Positions 8,261-16,189 of a DNA stretch of 21,854 nucleotides are shown in pieces. The translations under genes and the position numbers were made by a program. The stretch lies in assembly GCA_030638325.1 (NCBI GenBank), contig DAOWEV010000098.1, positions 1 to 21,854 of the forward strand, written 5' to 3'. Under the pieces are notes generated by a model, which saw only the letters and a list, made by a program, of their open reading frames with translations, was not told where the DNA came from and did no database searches. Origin of the DNA: Bacteroidales bacterium. GTDB lineage: Bacteria > Bacteroidota > Bacteroidia > Bacteroidales > JAGOPY01. Within the stretch, counting starts at the first letter, position 1. Each line of letters begins with the position of its first letter.

Positions 8261-9064
8261 TTAATAGATTTCAGGAACAAAAGTCTGCTCCGACATGGGC
8301 GGCCTCACATAGCCTGCTTTATCTGATCGCTCAGGCAGTTCAATAGGATCGGGCTGAATGTATTCATAAGGGATCAGGCTTAACAGGTGGCTGATACAAT
8401 TCAACCGCGCCCGTTTCTTATCATCTGCATCTACCACATACCACGGAGATTGCTTGGTATCAGTGTAGGCAAACATCTCATCTTTGGCCTTGGAGTAATC
8501 TTCCCAGAGCATATATGATTTCCGGTCCACTTCACTGAATTTCCATCTTTTTGTGGGATCGATCAGCCTGGATTTGAATCTTTTTTCCTGCTCTTTGTCG
8601 CTAACAGAAAACCAATATTTAATGAGGATGATGCCGGAGCGGATAAGCATACGTTCCAGGTTGGGACAGGAACGCAGGAACTCCCAGTATTCATCATCGG
8701 TGCAAAAGTCCATAACACGCTCAACTACAGCCCGGTTATACCAGCTCCTGTCGAATAGCACTACCTCACCGGCAGCCGGCAGGTGGGAAATATAGCGTTG
8801 AAAATACCATTGAGTCCGTTCTTTTTCAGTTGGCTTTTGAAGGGCCTCGATGCGACAGATCCGGGGATTCAGCTTCTCCGTGATCCTGGAGATGGTACCT
8901 CCCTTTCCGGCAGCGTCACGACCTTCAAAGATCACCACAACTTTAAGCCCCTGGGCCTTGACCCATTCCTGCAATTTCACCAACTCTATCTGCAGCTTTT
9001 CCAGTTCTTCGAGGTAAAATCCTTCCTCCAGCTTTTTCTTTTTATTTTTTGAATTATTCTTCAT
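8261..9064 (-). CDS. ppk2: Polyphosphate kinase 2 family protein
   Basis: PPK2 enzymes transfer phosphate from inorganic polyphosphate to nucleoside mono- or diphosphates, regenerating ADP, ATP or GTP. The 267 residues form one PPK2 domain after a short lysine-rich start. Walker A is GRDAAGKG (48-55), the Walker B region is LFDRSWYNRAVVE (103-115), and the lid region contains KRWKFSEVDRKSY. A single domain of about 230-270 residues of this type fits class I PPK2 (nucleoside diphosphate phosphorylating), but residues that decide class were not assessed in detail. It lies 8 nt upstream of carA, an ATP-requiring pathway. A TAnnTTTG box at 9087-9094 would serve as promoter for ppk2-carA and perhaps carB. 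Confidence 0.92.
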   Translation of the reverse strand: MKNNSKNKKKKLEEGFYLEELEKLQIELVKLQEWVKAQGLKVVVIFEGRDAAGKGGTISRITEKLNPRICRIEALQKPTEKERTQWYFQRYISHLPAAGEVVLFDRSWYNRAVVERVMDFCTDDEYWEFLRSCPNLERMLIRSGIILIKYWFSVSDKEQEKRFKSRLIDPTKRWKFSEVDRKSYMLWEDYSKAKDEMFAYTDTKQSPWYVVDADDKKRARLNCISHLLSLIPYEYIQPDPIELPERSDKAGYVRPPMSEQTFVPEIY

Positions 9065-9086
9065 CTGAGAGATTGTTTTGCAGAGG

Positions 9087-9094
9087 CAAATATA
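9087..9094 (-). promoter_or_regulatory. Putative -7 promoter box for ppk2-carA
   Basis: On the minus strand this reads TATATTTG, an exact TAnnTTTG match 23 nt upstream of the ppk2 ATG. No clear -33 element is seen. The large hairpin at 9134-9208 lies just upstream and would separate this unit from the glycosyltransferase gene. Confidence 0.45.
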
Positions 9095-9133
9095 TAAATA
9101 ATTAAAGAGTTGAGAGCTTAGATTTGAGAGAAA

Positions 9134-9208
9134 GTCCGAAGTCGGAAGTCCGGAGTCCGAAGAAGGGAGTTGGAAGCTACTTCTGACTTCGGACTTCCGA
9201 CTTCTGAC
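9134..9208. repeat. Long inverted repeat, 28-bp stem
   Basis: Arms 9134-9161 and 9181-9208 pair with 25 of 28 positions matched around a 19-nt loop. Each arm is itself built of repeated GAAGTC/GGAAGTCC-type words, so register shifts are possible. It lies between the glycosyltransferase stop (9220) and the ppk2 promoter, where it could act as a transcription terminator or mRNA-stabilising hairpin. No long T-run follows it on the minus strand, so it is not a textbook intrinsic terminator. Confidence 0.8.
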
Positions 9209-9219
9209 TAATTATAAGC

Positions 9220-10218
9220 CTACTTCTCAAAGAACATTCCAGGAAACACCTTTCGCTCATCCCTCCTGAGCACCAATAAATTCCACCACCCTTTCAGAAA
9301 ACCGAAGCCATAGGCGGTCAACTGGATGAAGCTGGCCAGTATTGACAAAAAGGCAATTTTTATGCGTTTTGTTTTGATCAAAGCATCCGTGAAAATCAAC
9401 ATGATTAGTAAGCCAATTGGAGTCAGGAAATATAAAGAAACTGTAAATGAGAGTATTAACAGCATCAAAGTTCCCACAAGAAACAAACCGGGCAGGAAAT
9501 AAACCAGTTTAAAACTGTCGGGGTACCATTTGATCAGTATCGTCCGGGTGAGGCCAAATTTATATACCTGTTTGATAAATTTTTTAAAGTCGATCCTTCT
9601 TTTATGAAAGACGGGCGCATCCGGGATCAACCCGACTTTAAACCCGGCTTTCATGATCCGGTAGCTCAGATCAGGGTCTTCTCCCGGATGGATAGTGGAA
9701 AATCCTCCTACTTGCTCATAAACAGCCTTTCTTATCCCCATATTAAAGCTTCTCGGTTGGAACTTATCCAATTGCTTCTTCTTGCCCCTGATGCCCCCTG
9801 TTGTGATGAAGGAGGTCATCGCATAATTAATGGCTTTCTGAGTATCTGAGAATGATTCATGAGCGCTGTCCGGTCCCCCAAAGGTATCCAGGGGGTTAAC
9901 GGATAAAAATTCTTCAACACTGGTAAAATAACCGGGTGGTATCAGGCAGTCGGAGTCAAAAAATATCAGGTATTCACCACCTGCCCTGTCCATTCCATAA
10001 TTCCGGCTGGCTCCCGGGCCGGAATTCTCTTTATAGAAATATTTAATATCCAGAGCATCTGAATACTTTTTTACAACATCTTCACACGTTGAACTTGAAC
10101 CATCTTCTATGATCAAAATTTCAAAATCCCGAAACTCCTGCCTGTTCAAACTATCGAGCAGCTCTTCCACTTCATTCGGCCTGTTATATACCGGCACTAT
10201 CACTGAATATTTCTTCAT
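9220..10218 (-). CDS. Family 2 glycosyltransferase with C-terminal membrane segments
   Basis: This is a GT-A fold, nucleotide-sugar-dependent glycosyltransferase, probably working at the cytoplasmic face of the inner membrane on a surface polysaccharide or lipid. Of 332 residues, the N-terminal VIVPVYNRP (7-14), the EDGS stretch (38-41) and the metal-binding DSD (88-90) are typical of GT2. A later GED (179-181) fits the position of the catalytic acidic residue. From about residue 238 there are roughly three hydrophobic segments (238-262, 264-280, 288-310), then a basic C-terminal tail. The donor and acceptor cannot be told. It stands apart from its neighbours: a dispersed repeat lies upstream and a long hairpin downstream. 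No other polysaccharide genes are nearby. Confidence 0.88.
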   Translation of the reverse strand: MKKYSVIVPVYNRPNEVEELLDSLNRQEFRDFEILIIEDGSSSTCEDVVKKYSDALDIKYFYKENSGPGASRNYGMDRAGGEYLIFFDSDCLIPPGYFTSVEEFLSVNPLDTFGGPDSAHESFSDTQKAINYAMTSFITTGGIRGKKKQLDKFQPRSFNMGIRKAVYEQVGGFSTIHPGEDPDLSYRIMKAGFKVGLIPDAPVFHKRRIDFKKFIKQVYKFGLTRTILIKWYPDSFKLVYFLPGLFLVGTLMLLILSFTVSLYFLTPIGLLIMLIFTDALIKTKRIKIAFLSILASFIQLTAYGFGFLKGWWNLLVLRRDERKVFPGMFFEK

Positions 10219-10242
10219 CCTTTATTCTTGATTACTTGTGGT

Positions 10243-10402
10243 ATCTTAATTTTGATATTTGTTTTTTGCAGAAATTCTAAATCCGAAATCCTAAGCACTA
10301 AACAAATATAAATGATTTAAATCTTAATGTTTTAAACTGTTTGGAATAATTGAAAATTTGAATATTTGATATTGTTTCGGATTTAGATATTAGGATTTAG
10401 GG
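10243..10402. repeat. Dispersed palindromic repeat, copy 1
   Basis: This is an AT-rich element with imperfect dyad symmetry in the 311-bp spacer between pepE and the glycosyltransferase. CTAAATCCGAAA at 10277-10288 is perfectly complementary to 10375-10386. Positions 10348-10398 are identical over 51 nt to 17992-18042, and the flanks are also similar. A further shared CTTGTCCAG block lies at 10433-10441. The rest of the spacer (10447-10529) holds a small CTGAC/GTCAG stem (about 10472-10486) and nothing else recognised. Confidence 0.85.
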
Positions 10403-10529
10403 TTGATTTTCTTTAATTCTTTTTGGCTCTGCCTTGTCCAGGTTAGAATGTAAAAAAAGCTAAAAAAACAACCTGACAAAACGTCAGCACTGGACTGTCA
10501 TCAAATTAATTACCAATTAATTACGGCTG

Positions 10530-11279
10530 TTACTTAATGTATTGATCTAACAGGAAATTTATATCCTCTCCAGGCTCAAATTCGATTGGTATTTCACCGA
10601 ATCTGAACAATCTCATGGGCCTGGCTCCCTCTAATTTCAGGGTATCTCCTTCGAGCAAAAGAAGGGTGGCTTCACGTAATCCTACCACAGTTGTATCGCG
10701 GTTGACAGTCAGAAATTCTTCGATACGTTGCTCCCTCGTTTCACCTCCATGGCCTTCCGGATTGGCATCTAAGTAATGCGGATTTATCTGGAAGGGGATC
10801 AGGTTGAAGCAATCAAAGCTTTCCGGCTCAATAATGGGCATATCATTGGTCGTTCTGAGTGTTGGGCATGCCAGATTTGAGCCTGCGCTCCAACCCATAT
10901 AGTGCATACCTTCCTGAACACGTTCCCGGATGACTTCCATCAGGCCCAGCTTATGAAGCATATAGACGAGGTAAAAAGTATTCCCCCCTCCTACCGCAAT
11001 AGCTGAAGCATTTCTGACGGCCTCAACCGGGTCTGCTTCCCTGTGTATGGAATAGATCTCATACCCCAGTTCATTAAATACCCCGTTAACACGTTTCTCA
11101 TAAGCATCAAACGATTGCTGAATGCTTTCATCTACAAGTCCAACGCCTGCATAAGGAATGAACAATATTTTCTGCACATTGGTCGATCCCAGGAAGTCTT
11201 TGATCCAGGGCCTCGGCCAGCCCAGGTATTCTTCCCCGTAATTAGTTGAATTGCTGATCAATAATAGTCTCATTGCCAT
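10530..11279 (-). CDS. pepE: Dipeptidase E (peptidase family S51)
   Basis: PepE is a cytosolic serine peptidase that hydrolyses dipeptides with N-terminal aspartate. The 249 residues align along their length with enterobacterial PepE. Shared segments include LLLISNST near the start, FIPYAGV, VGGGNTF (96-102), GWSAGSNLACPT with the nucleophile Ser131, RTTNDMPI with Asp146, and INPH with His168. These three residues correspond to the known Ser-Asp-His triad. GHGGETREQRI is another family hallmark. Two starts 6 nt apart are possible (11279 and 11273), and neither has a strong ribosome-binding site. It lies 46 bp downstream of the large exported protein gene on the same strand. The identification is firm. 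Confidence 0.95.
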   Translation of the reverse strand: MAMRLLLISNSTNYGEEYLGWPRPWIKDFLGSTNVQKILFIPYAGVGLVDESIQQSFDAYEKRVNGVFNELGYEIYSIHREADPVEAVRNASAIAVGGGNTFYLVYMLHKLGLMEVIRERVQEGMHYMGWSAGSNLACPTLRTTNDMPIIEPESFDCFNLIPFQINPHYLDANPEGHGGETREQRIEEFLTVNRDTTVVGLREATLLLLEGDTLKLEGARPMRLFRFGEIPIEFEPGEDINFLLDQYIK

Positions 11280-11325
11280 AGTTTTAATCTTAATTTTGAA
11301 TTAAAAATTATAAATGCTAAATGTA

Positions 11326-14031
11326 CTAAAAAATTATAAACGGTTTTTCCTTACCCCCGTCGAGTGTTTCCCAGGTTTTCAGGAAAGATTTCCGGAAGAC
11401 AGTAAACCATTTATTATTCTGAGTTAAATCATTTACAATGATATAAGGATTCTTTTCAGGCATCTCCCGGTAGTACTTCAATGCTATTTCCCGTCCAAAT
11501 ATTTGCTGGGAAGCATTCACGTCATTTGCCGGAACCCCAAGCTCTTTAGCCTTTATTAATAACTCCAGGGATTTCTCATATTTCTTTTCATCAACACAGT
11601 AATTCAGTACATTTGAGACAAAATCAGGGTTCCTGCTTTGCATAGCATAGTCACACATGGGCCTGAACTCAAGCCCTGCTGCCTGTAGGTGATGGTTCCG
11701 ATAAAAGGCTTCAACCTCACGGTATTCCAGCATATTGTTGAATTCCCCGGTCTCAAAAGCAGCAATGGTCTTGCTTATCATCAACTGGTAGGTTATTACA
11801 TTCATTAACAGCTCTCTTTGCTCACTTATGCTGGAAGCATACAGGTCACACCCCCGCGTATCCCGGAGGATATCCCCGGCGAGAGATATCTCATTAAGCG
11901 CTGCATCATAATTGGCAGCATTCATGAAATTATCCGAACGGTCTTTATGATACTGCAATCTCTTCCTGGCATAAACACAATGATCCTGGTTTAATTTTAT
12001 CCATGCATTATTCACAGCCCTGTCCATCTCTCCGTTATGGTCAGGCAGGTATTTTTTCCGGTGTGTTTCTGCCCGGATAAGCATTGTTTCAGCCTTCTCA
12101 AAGTCCTTTTCATCAATCCTCTCCCCCACCCCTTCGATCTGATCATAGAAGACCGGTACTGCCACTTCTGTCAACAAACTATCGAGCATGGGATCGGAAG
12201 GCAGAAAGTAAACTTCCTGTAAAAACTTCGCATAAGCGAAACTCCTGAATGCTACAAAATAATGACCCAGAGAAAGATACTTGCTGCCTTTTGAAAAATG
12301 GTACGACATTTCAGCATGGTGCATCATATTGAGATTTTGCCGGTGGTCTTCCAGGCGGATCATTTGAGGATATTCTTTTTCCATCCGGCTGGCCTTATCG
12401 GCAAGTTTTGATGCTTTACGGAAATCCGACTGCTGGTATAAAAGCGATGCCCTGTTCAATAAATAGTCATACTCAGTGTTAACAGCCATTTCCAATAAAA
12501 GGGCCAGTGATTCGGGGCATGCCAGCAGGTCCCTCTGCTCGCAAATGTCTCTGGTCATGATATAACTGTTTATCGCCCCCGGGATATTTCCTTCAACAAA
12601 CAACTTTCCTGCCCTGTCATAATAAGCCTGCATAAGGTCCTTGTAATTTTCTTCAAGCCGGTCATTCATTTCCCTGTCGAGCTCAGCAACACTGCTCAGT
12701 TGTAAGGTCTTATCAAGATAGTCCTGTGCCATATCAAGCATATCTGAGAAGATGGCTTTTTCTGCAACATCCATATGGTAATTGATGATCCCATGGACTG
12801 TTTTACTGATGAGGGAATCGGTAATACTGCATGCTCCCTGAGAATTATAGAAATTGCATGCCCACCTGGCATTTAACAGATACCTGAGGCTTCTGTCGTA
12901 CATTTTATTTTCAATACTGGCTCCTGCTTTCCTGATAAATGTATTTGTCAATTCCTTCAGAATAAGCCTGGAAAGAGCAGAAAAAGCAATACTGTCGCGG
13001 GCATTGGATGCACCGCTATAAAGCAATTGAAATTCCTTGCTTAATAAGCTTTGATTCATATTGAAACAGACCAGGCTATCATAAAAGGATGCAAAGTTGT
13101 GGTCCACTTCCATTCGTTGCTCATAATAGCTGTCCAGGGCTTCCACAAATGAGTCAGGCCAGCTTTTTATCGGCTCAAGGCTGATGATGTTCTCTTTTAT
13201 TAACTGATTGCGAAATATTGTCTGATACCTTAGCCCTTTTCTCATCAGGAGGTCGAACTTTTCCAGGAAATCTCCGGGATCATACTGTTCAAGGCCTAAT
13301 TCCTGAGGAAACCCGTAATTCTCAATATGCCTGATAATCCTGTCTATCTGAAGCCTTTTCAGGTAATTACCCCACAAATCTCCGGATGCTGAAAAGTAAT
13401 TATCATTTGTTGTCCTGAGCAGTTTACCGGTAATGTCGATGGCTGCATAATAATTATTTACCTGATGCAGTTTATTATTAAATTTCCCGTACGAATTATC
13501 TTCATAACTGAATGCTTCTTCCTGAACGCGTATCTCACCGATCTCATCCGGGTCATAGAAAGCAAAACCGGCTGTCGCATAGCCTTCACCCCGGTACAGG
13601 TCAATACCTGTGAACTCAATGAATTGCAATACCAGTCCAAAATCATCAACCAGCGCCAATACCAGGTCAATGCGTTCAGGTATCAGGGACGCAGCGATAT
13701 CGAATCCTTTGTACTGGTATCCGGAGATACTGAGTCCGGTAATCAGTAATTCTATTTTACACTGATCAAGTTTTTCTTTAACAATTGAGATATCAAGGGT
13801 ATACTGAAGCGGGATGGCAATCTCCGACATTGTTTTGCGCTCTTCCAGTGCCAGCTCCCTTATGATATGATTTTTCTTACTAAAGATATTATTTACCGGA
13901 TCTTTTTGAATGATGTACTCACGTTCCTCGTGAAACTGGAAGCGTACAGTGTCAGGCTGCAAGGCATAGATGCTTAATGAAACAGAAAGGAAAGATATAA
14001 AGATAAAAATTCTGAGACAGTTATTCTTCAT
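11326..14031 (-). CDS. Large exported helical-repeat (TPR-like) protein, function unknown
   Basis: I do not recognise this 901-residue protein as a named family. The chosen ATG (14031) gives a classic signal peptide: KNNC, a hydrophobic core (about 6-20) and cleavage near IYA-LQ. The reading frame continues to 14064, but the extra 11 residues would place charged sequence before the signal. With no Cys after the core, it is probably soluble in the periplasm or exported further, not a lipoprotein. The first third (about 24-250) looks mixed alpha/beta and contains several Tyr/Gly-rich segments. From about 250 onward it is almost entirely helical. Stretches such as AGKLFVEGNIPGAINSY (474-490) and the KGSKYLSLGHYFVAF region (about 580) resemble TPR or SEL1-like helix pairs. 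A scaffold or envelope-interaction role is guesswork. It precedes pepE by 46 bp. Confidence 0.75.
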   Translation of the reverse strand: MKNNCLRIFIFISFLSVSLSIYALQPDTVRFQFHEEREYIIQKDPVNNIFSKKNHIIRELALEERKTMSEIAIPLQYTLDISIVKEKLDQCKIELLITGLSISGYQYKGFDIAASLIPERIDLVLALVDDFGLVLQFIEFTGIDLYRGEGYATAGFAFYDPDEIGEIRVQEEAFSYEDNSYGKFNNKLHQVNNYYAAIDITGKLLRTTNDNYFSASGDLWGNYLKRLQIDRIIRHIENYGFPQELGLEQYDPGDFLEKFDLLMRKGLRYQTIFRNQLIKENIISLEPIKSWPDSFVEALDSYYEQRMEVDHNFASFYDSLVCFNMNQSLLSKEFQLLYSGASNARDSIAFSALSRLILKELTNTFIRKAGASIENKMYDRSLRYLLNARWACNFYNSQGACSITDSLISKTVHGIINYHMDVAEKAIFSDMLDMAQDYLDKTLQLSSVAELDREMNDRLEENYKDLMQAYYDRAGKLFVEGNIPGAINSYIMTRDICEQRDLLACPESLALLLEMAVNTEYDYLLNRASLLYQQSDFRKASKLADKASRMEKEYPQMIRLEDHRQNLNMMHHAEMSYHFSKGSKYLSLGHYFVAFRSFAYAKFLQEVYFLPSDPMLDSLLTEVAVPVFYDQIEGVGERIDEKDFEKAETMLIRAETHRKKYLPDHNGEMDRAVNNAWIKLNQDHCVYARKRLQYHKDRSDNFMNAANYDAALNEISLAGDILRDTRGCDLYASSISEQRELLMNVITYQLMISKTIAAFETGEFNNMLEYREVEAFYRNHHLQAAGLEFRPMCDYAMQSRNPDFVSNVLNYCVDEKKYEKSLELLIKAKELGVPANDVNASQQIFGREIALKYYREMPEKNPYIIVNDLTQNNKWFTVFRKSFLKTWETLDGGKEKPFIIF

Positions 14032-14097
14032 TCGATCGATAGTAAAAATCCTACTCAATAGCACAATAATAGCAGCTCAGAAGATGATTTTTTCAGG

Positions 14098-14181
14098 TGC
14101 CCAAGAAAGGACTCGAACCTTCACGACCATTCGGTCACTACACCCTGAATGTAGCGCGTCTACCAATTCCGCCACTTGGGC
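14098..14181 (-). tRNA. tRNA-Leu (anticodon CAG)
   Basis: 84 nt with acceptor arms GCCCAAG/CTTGGGC, discriminator A, and no encoded CCA. The anticodon arm is CTACA-TTCAGGG-TGTAG, giving anticodon CAG (reads CUG). A long variable arm GACC-GAAT-GGTC marks it as a class II tRNA. The T arm contains GGTTCGAGTCC. It lies 132 bp downstream of a second tRNA-Leu on the same strand. Confidence 0.95.
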
Positions 14182-14186
14182 AGGTA

Positions 14187-14306
14187 AATTGTCGATTGTT
14201 AATTTTCAGTTGTCGATTTTCGATTTAAATTGGATGAGCAACAAGCTTTAAAGTAAGCTAACTATTCCATCACACATCGACAATCGACAATTGACAATCG
14301 ACAATT
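14187..14306. repeat. Inverted repeat between the two tRNA-Leu genes
   Basis: AATTGTCGATTGT at 14187-14199 is perfectly complementary to 14294-14306. Further degenerate copies of the TTGTCGATT word extend both arms inward (to about 14226 and from about 14275). The arms sit 5 and 7 nt from the tRNA ends, so in a joint precursor RNA they would fold into a stem between the tRNAs. Confidence 0.8.
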
Positions 14307-14313
14307 TCACCGG

Positions 14314-14397
14314 TGCCCAGAACAAGAATCGAACTTGCACGACCTAACGGTCACATGGCCCTCAACCATGCGCGTCTACCATTTCCGCCATCTGGGC
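14314..14397 (-). tRNA. tRNA-Leu (anticodon GAG)
   Basis: 84 nt with acceptor arms GCCCAGA/TCTGGGC, discriminator A, and no encoded CCA. The anticodon arm is CATGG-TTGAGGG-CCATG, giving anticodon GAG (reads CUC/CUU). The variable arm GACC-GTTA-GGTC is long, as expected for leucine. Its body closely matches the CAG tRNA downstream, suggesting an old tandem duplication. Confidence 0.95.
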
Positions 14398-14409
14398 TAT
14401 GAAATTATA

Positions 14410-14507
14410 AATTATGAATTTTAAATTTTAAATTGGGGTTTGGGGGTGAGGGAGGGTGTGATAGTATCTTAATTTCATTCAAAATTCATAATCCAAAATT
14501 CATAATT
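14410..14507. repeat. Inverted repeat upstream of the tRNA pair
   Basis: AATTATGAATTTT at 14410-14422 is perfectly complementary to 14495-14507, with extra copies of the AAATTTTAAATT/AAAATTCATAAT words in each arm. A G-rich stretch lies in the loop (14435-14460). The remaining spacer up to 14573 shows no gene. Confidence 0.75.
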
Positions 14508-14573
14508 ATTTCAGGAGTGCAAAAGTAATAATTTATTAATCAATAAGAAGTGAAAAGCAAGAAAATAAAGTTC

Positions 14574-14581
14574 TATTTTTG
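14574..14581 (+). promoter_or_regulatory. Putative -7 promoter box for the DUF4301 gene
   Basis: TATTTTTG is an exact TAnnTTTG match ending 18 nt before the ATG at 14600. It overlaps the TTG codon at 14579, so it argues for the ATG as the true start. The -33 element is unclear. Confidence 0.5.
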
Positions 14582-14599
14582 CTGAAAATTTTTAAGAAG

Positions 14600-16138
14600 A
14601 TGTTTAAAGTTAGAGACCTGGAACAGATCCATAATAAAGGGATTAAAATTGAGGAAATTGATCAGCAAATAAACAATTTCGAAGAAGGCTTTCCCTGGGC
14701 TCACCTCGTTGACCCGGCAATCAGTGGAAATGGCATCTGGTCGTTCACAGAAGATGAAACCGCCGGCTTGATCCGGTATTACGAAGAGCGATCTCCTGAA
14801 TTCAGCATCACAAAATTCGTACCTGCATCCGGGGCTGCTACGCGTATGTTCAAAAGCCTCTATGAATTTTCATCGTGGCCTCCTTCAGAAAAGGAGAAGC
14901 CATTGGGATCTTTTGATGATAAAGGTTTTAATTCGGTTTACTACTTCCTGAAGCATATCCAAAACTTTGCTTTCGCAGAGGATCTCAACGAGGCGCTTCA
15001 AAAAAATATGCTGTCCATTGAAATGGCTCTTGAGCAAGAGAGATATGGGAGTATTATAGATCATTTGTTGACCGGAACCGGGTTGGATTACGGCAATCTC
15101 CCGAAAGGCCTGTTAAAATTTCATAGCTATCCCGGGTTTTCACGCACTTCTTTTGGGGAGCATCTTGTGGAAGGTGCCCATTACGCTGAGCAGGCAGACG
15201 AAGTTGTGAAAGTGCACCTGACCGTATCACCTGAGCATCTTGAGAAATTCAAAGATCTGGCAAAGCAGGTCATCCCCTATTATGAAGAAAAATTCGGAGT
15301 GCGGTATGACATCAGTTTTTCAATGCAGAAACCATCCACAGACACCATTGCTGTGGATATGGACAATGAGCCCTTTCGGAAAGCTGACGGATCTTTACTT
15401 TTCAGGCCGGGAGGACACGGGGCATTGATAGAAAACCTGAATGATCTGGATACCGGCATTGTATTCATAAAGAACATCGATAATGTGGTTCCTGACAATT
15501 TGAAAGCAGAAACATGTAAAAACAAAAAGCTGTTAGGCGGATATTTGATAAAAATACAGGATAAGATCTTTAATTTGCTGAGACAATTAGAAACGGATCA
15601 TCCGGGTGAAGGAATATTAAAGGAAGCAGCTGAATTTGCAAAGGAAATAGGCCTTACAGCTAACCATGAAGAAATGTCCGACATCACGGGGAAGGATCAT
15701 TTATTCGATCTTTTAAACAGGCCGGTGCGCATCTGCGGCATGGTAAAAAACGAAGGAGAACCCGGGGGTGGTCCTTTTTGGGTCAGGAACAAGGAAGGCA
15801 AGATATCCCTGCAGATAGTGGAGTCGTCACAAATAAATAGAAAGGATCAGGAGCAGGATGCTATCTTTCAGGGAGCCACTCATTTCAATCCGGTTGACCT
15901 GGTATGCGGTATCCGGGATTATAAAGGACAAAAGTTTGATCTTCATCAGTTTGTGGACCCCTCTACAGGATTTATCTCCATCAAATCCATGGACGGGAAA
16001 CAGCTCCAGGCCCAGGAACTCCCCGGGCTTTGGAACGGCGCCATGGCCGGATGGATCACCCTCTTTGTGGAAGTGCCCATCATTACTTTCAACCCGGTAA
16101 AAACAGTAAATGATCTGCTGAGGAAACAGCATCAATAA
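14600..16138 (+). CDS. DUF4301 family protein, possible sugar nucleotidyltransferase
   Basis: The 512-residue protein fits DUF4301, a Bacteroidetes family of about this length and unknown function. The ATG at 14600 has AAGAAG just upstream; a TTG at 14579 is rejected because it lies in the promoter box. Visible motifs are FVPASGAATRMFKSL (73-87), RPGGHGAL (269-276), KNIDNV (291-296), and near the end FVEVPIITFNPVKTVNDLL. By eye this order resembles the UDP-sugar pyrophosphorylase superfamily: a glycine-rich nucleotide loop, a GHG nucleotide-contact motif, a DN metal/uridine site, and a C-terminal PVKxxxDLL with a catalytic lysine. That link is inference, not established by the family name. 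No signal peptide or membrane segment is seen. It stands alone between the tRNA genes and a palindromic terminator. Confidence 0.85.
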   Translation: MFKVRDLEQIHNKGIKIEEIDQQINNFEEGFPWAHLVDPAISGNGIWSFTEDETAGLIRYYEERSPEFSITKFVPASGAATRMFKSLYEFSSWPPSEKEKPLGSFDDKGFNSVYYFLKHIQNFAFAEDLNEALQKNMLSIEMALEQERYGSIIDHLLTGTGLDYGNLPKGLLKFHSYPGFSRTSFGEHLVEGAHYAEQADEVVKVHLTVSPEHLEKFKDLAKQVIPYYEEKFGVRYDISFSMQKPSTDTIAVDMDNEPFRKADGSLLFRPGGHGALIENLNDLDTGIVFIKNIDNVVPDNLKAETCKNKKLLGGYLIKIQDKIFNLLRQLETDHPGEGILKEAAEFAKEIGLTANHEEMSDITGKDHLFDLLNRPVRICGMVKNEGEPGGGPFWVRNKEGKISLQIVESSQINRKDQEQDAIFQGATHFNPVDLVCGIRDYKGQKFDLHQFVDPSTGFISIKSMDGKQLQAQELPGLWNGAMAGWITLFVEVPIITFNPVKTVNDLLRKQHQ

Positions 16139-16189
16139 GGATATGGCAGTCAATAATTAAAAATCCTGTCCTGATCATGCAGATTTAGC

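Noticed and set aside
14579..14600. TTG start at 14579 for the DUF4301 gene
   Set aside because: It falls within the TAnnTTTG promoter box, and the ATG at 14600 is preceded by a purine-rich AAGAAG.
15827..16153. 108-codon minus-strand open frame opposite the DUF4301 3' end
   Set aside because: Antisense to the conserved C-terminal PVKxxxDLL region and lacking any family signal.
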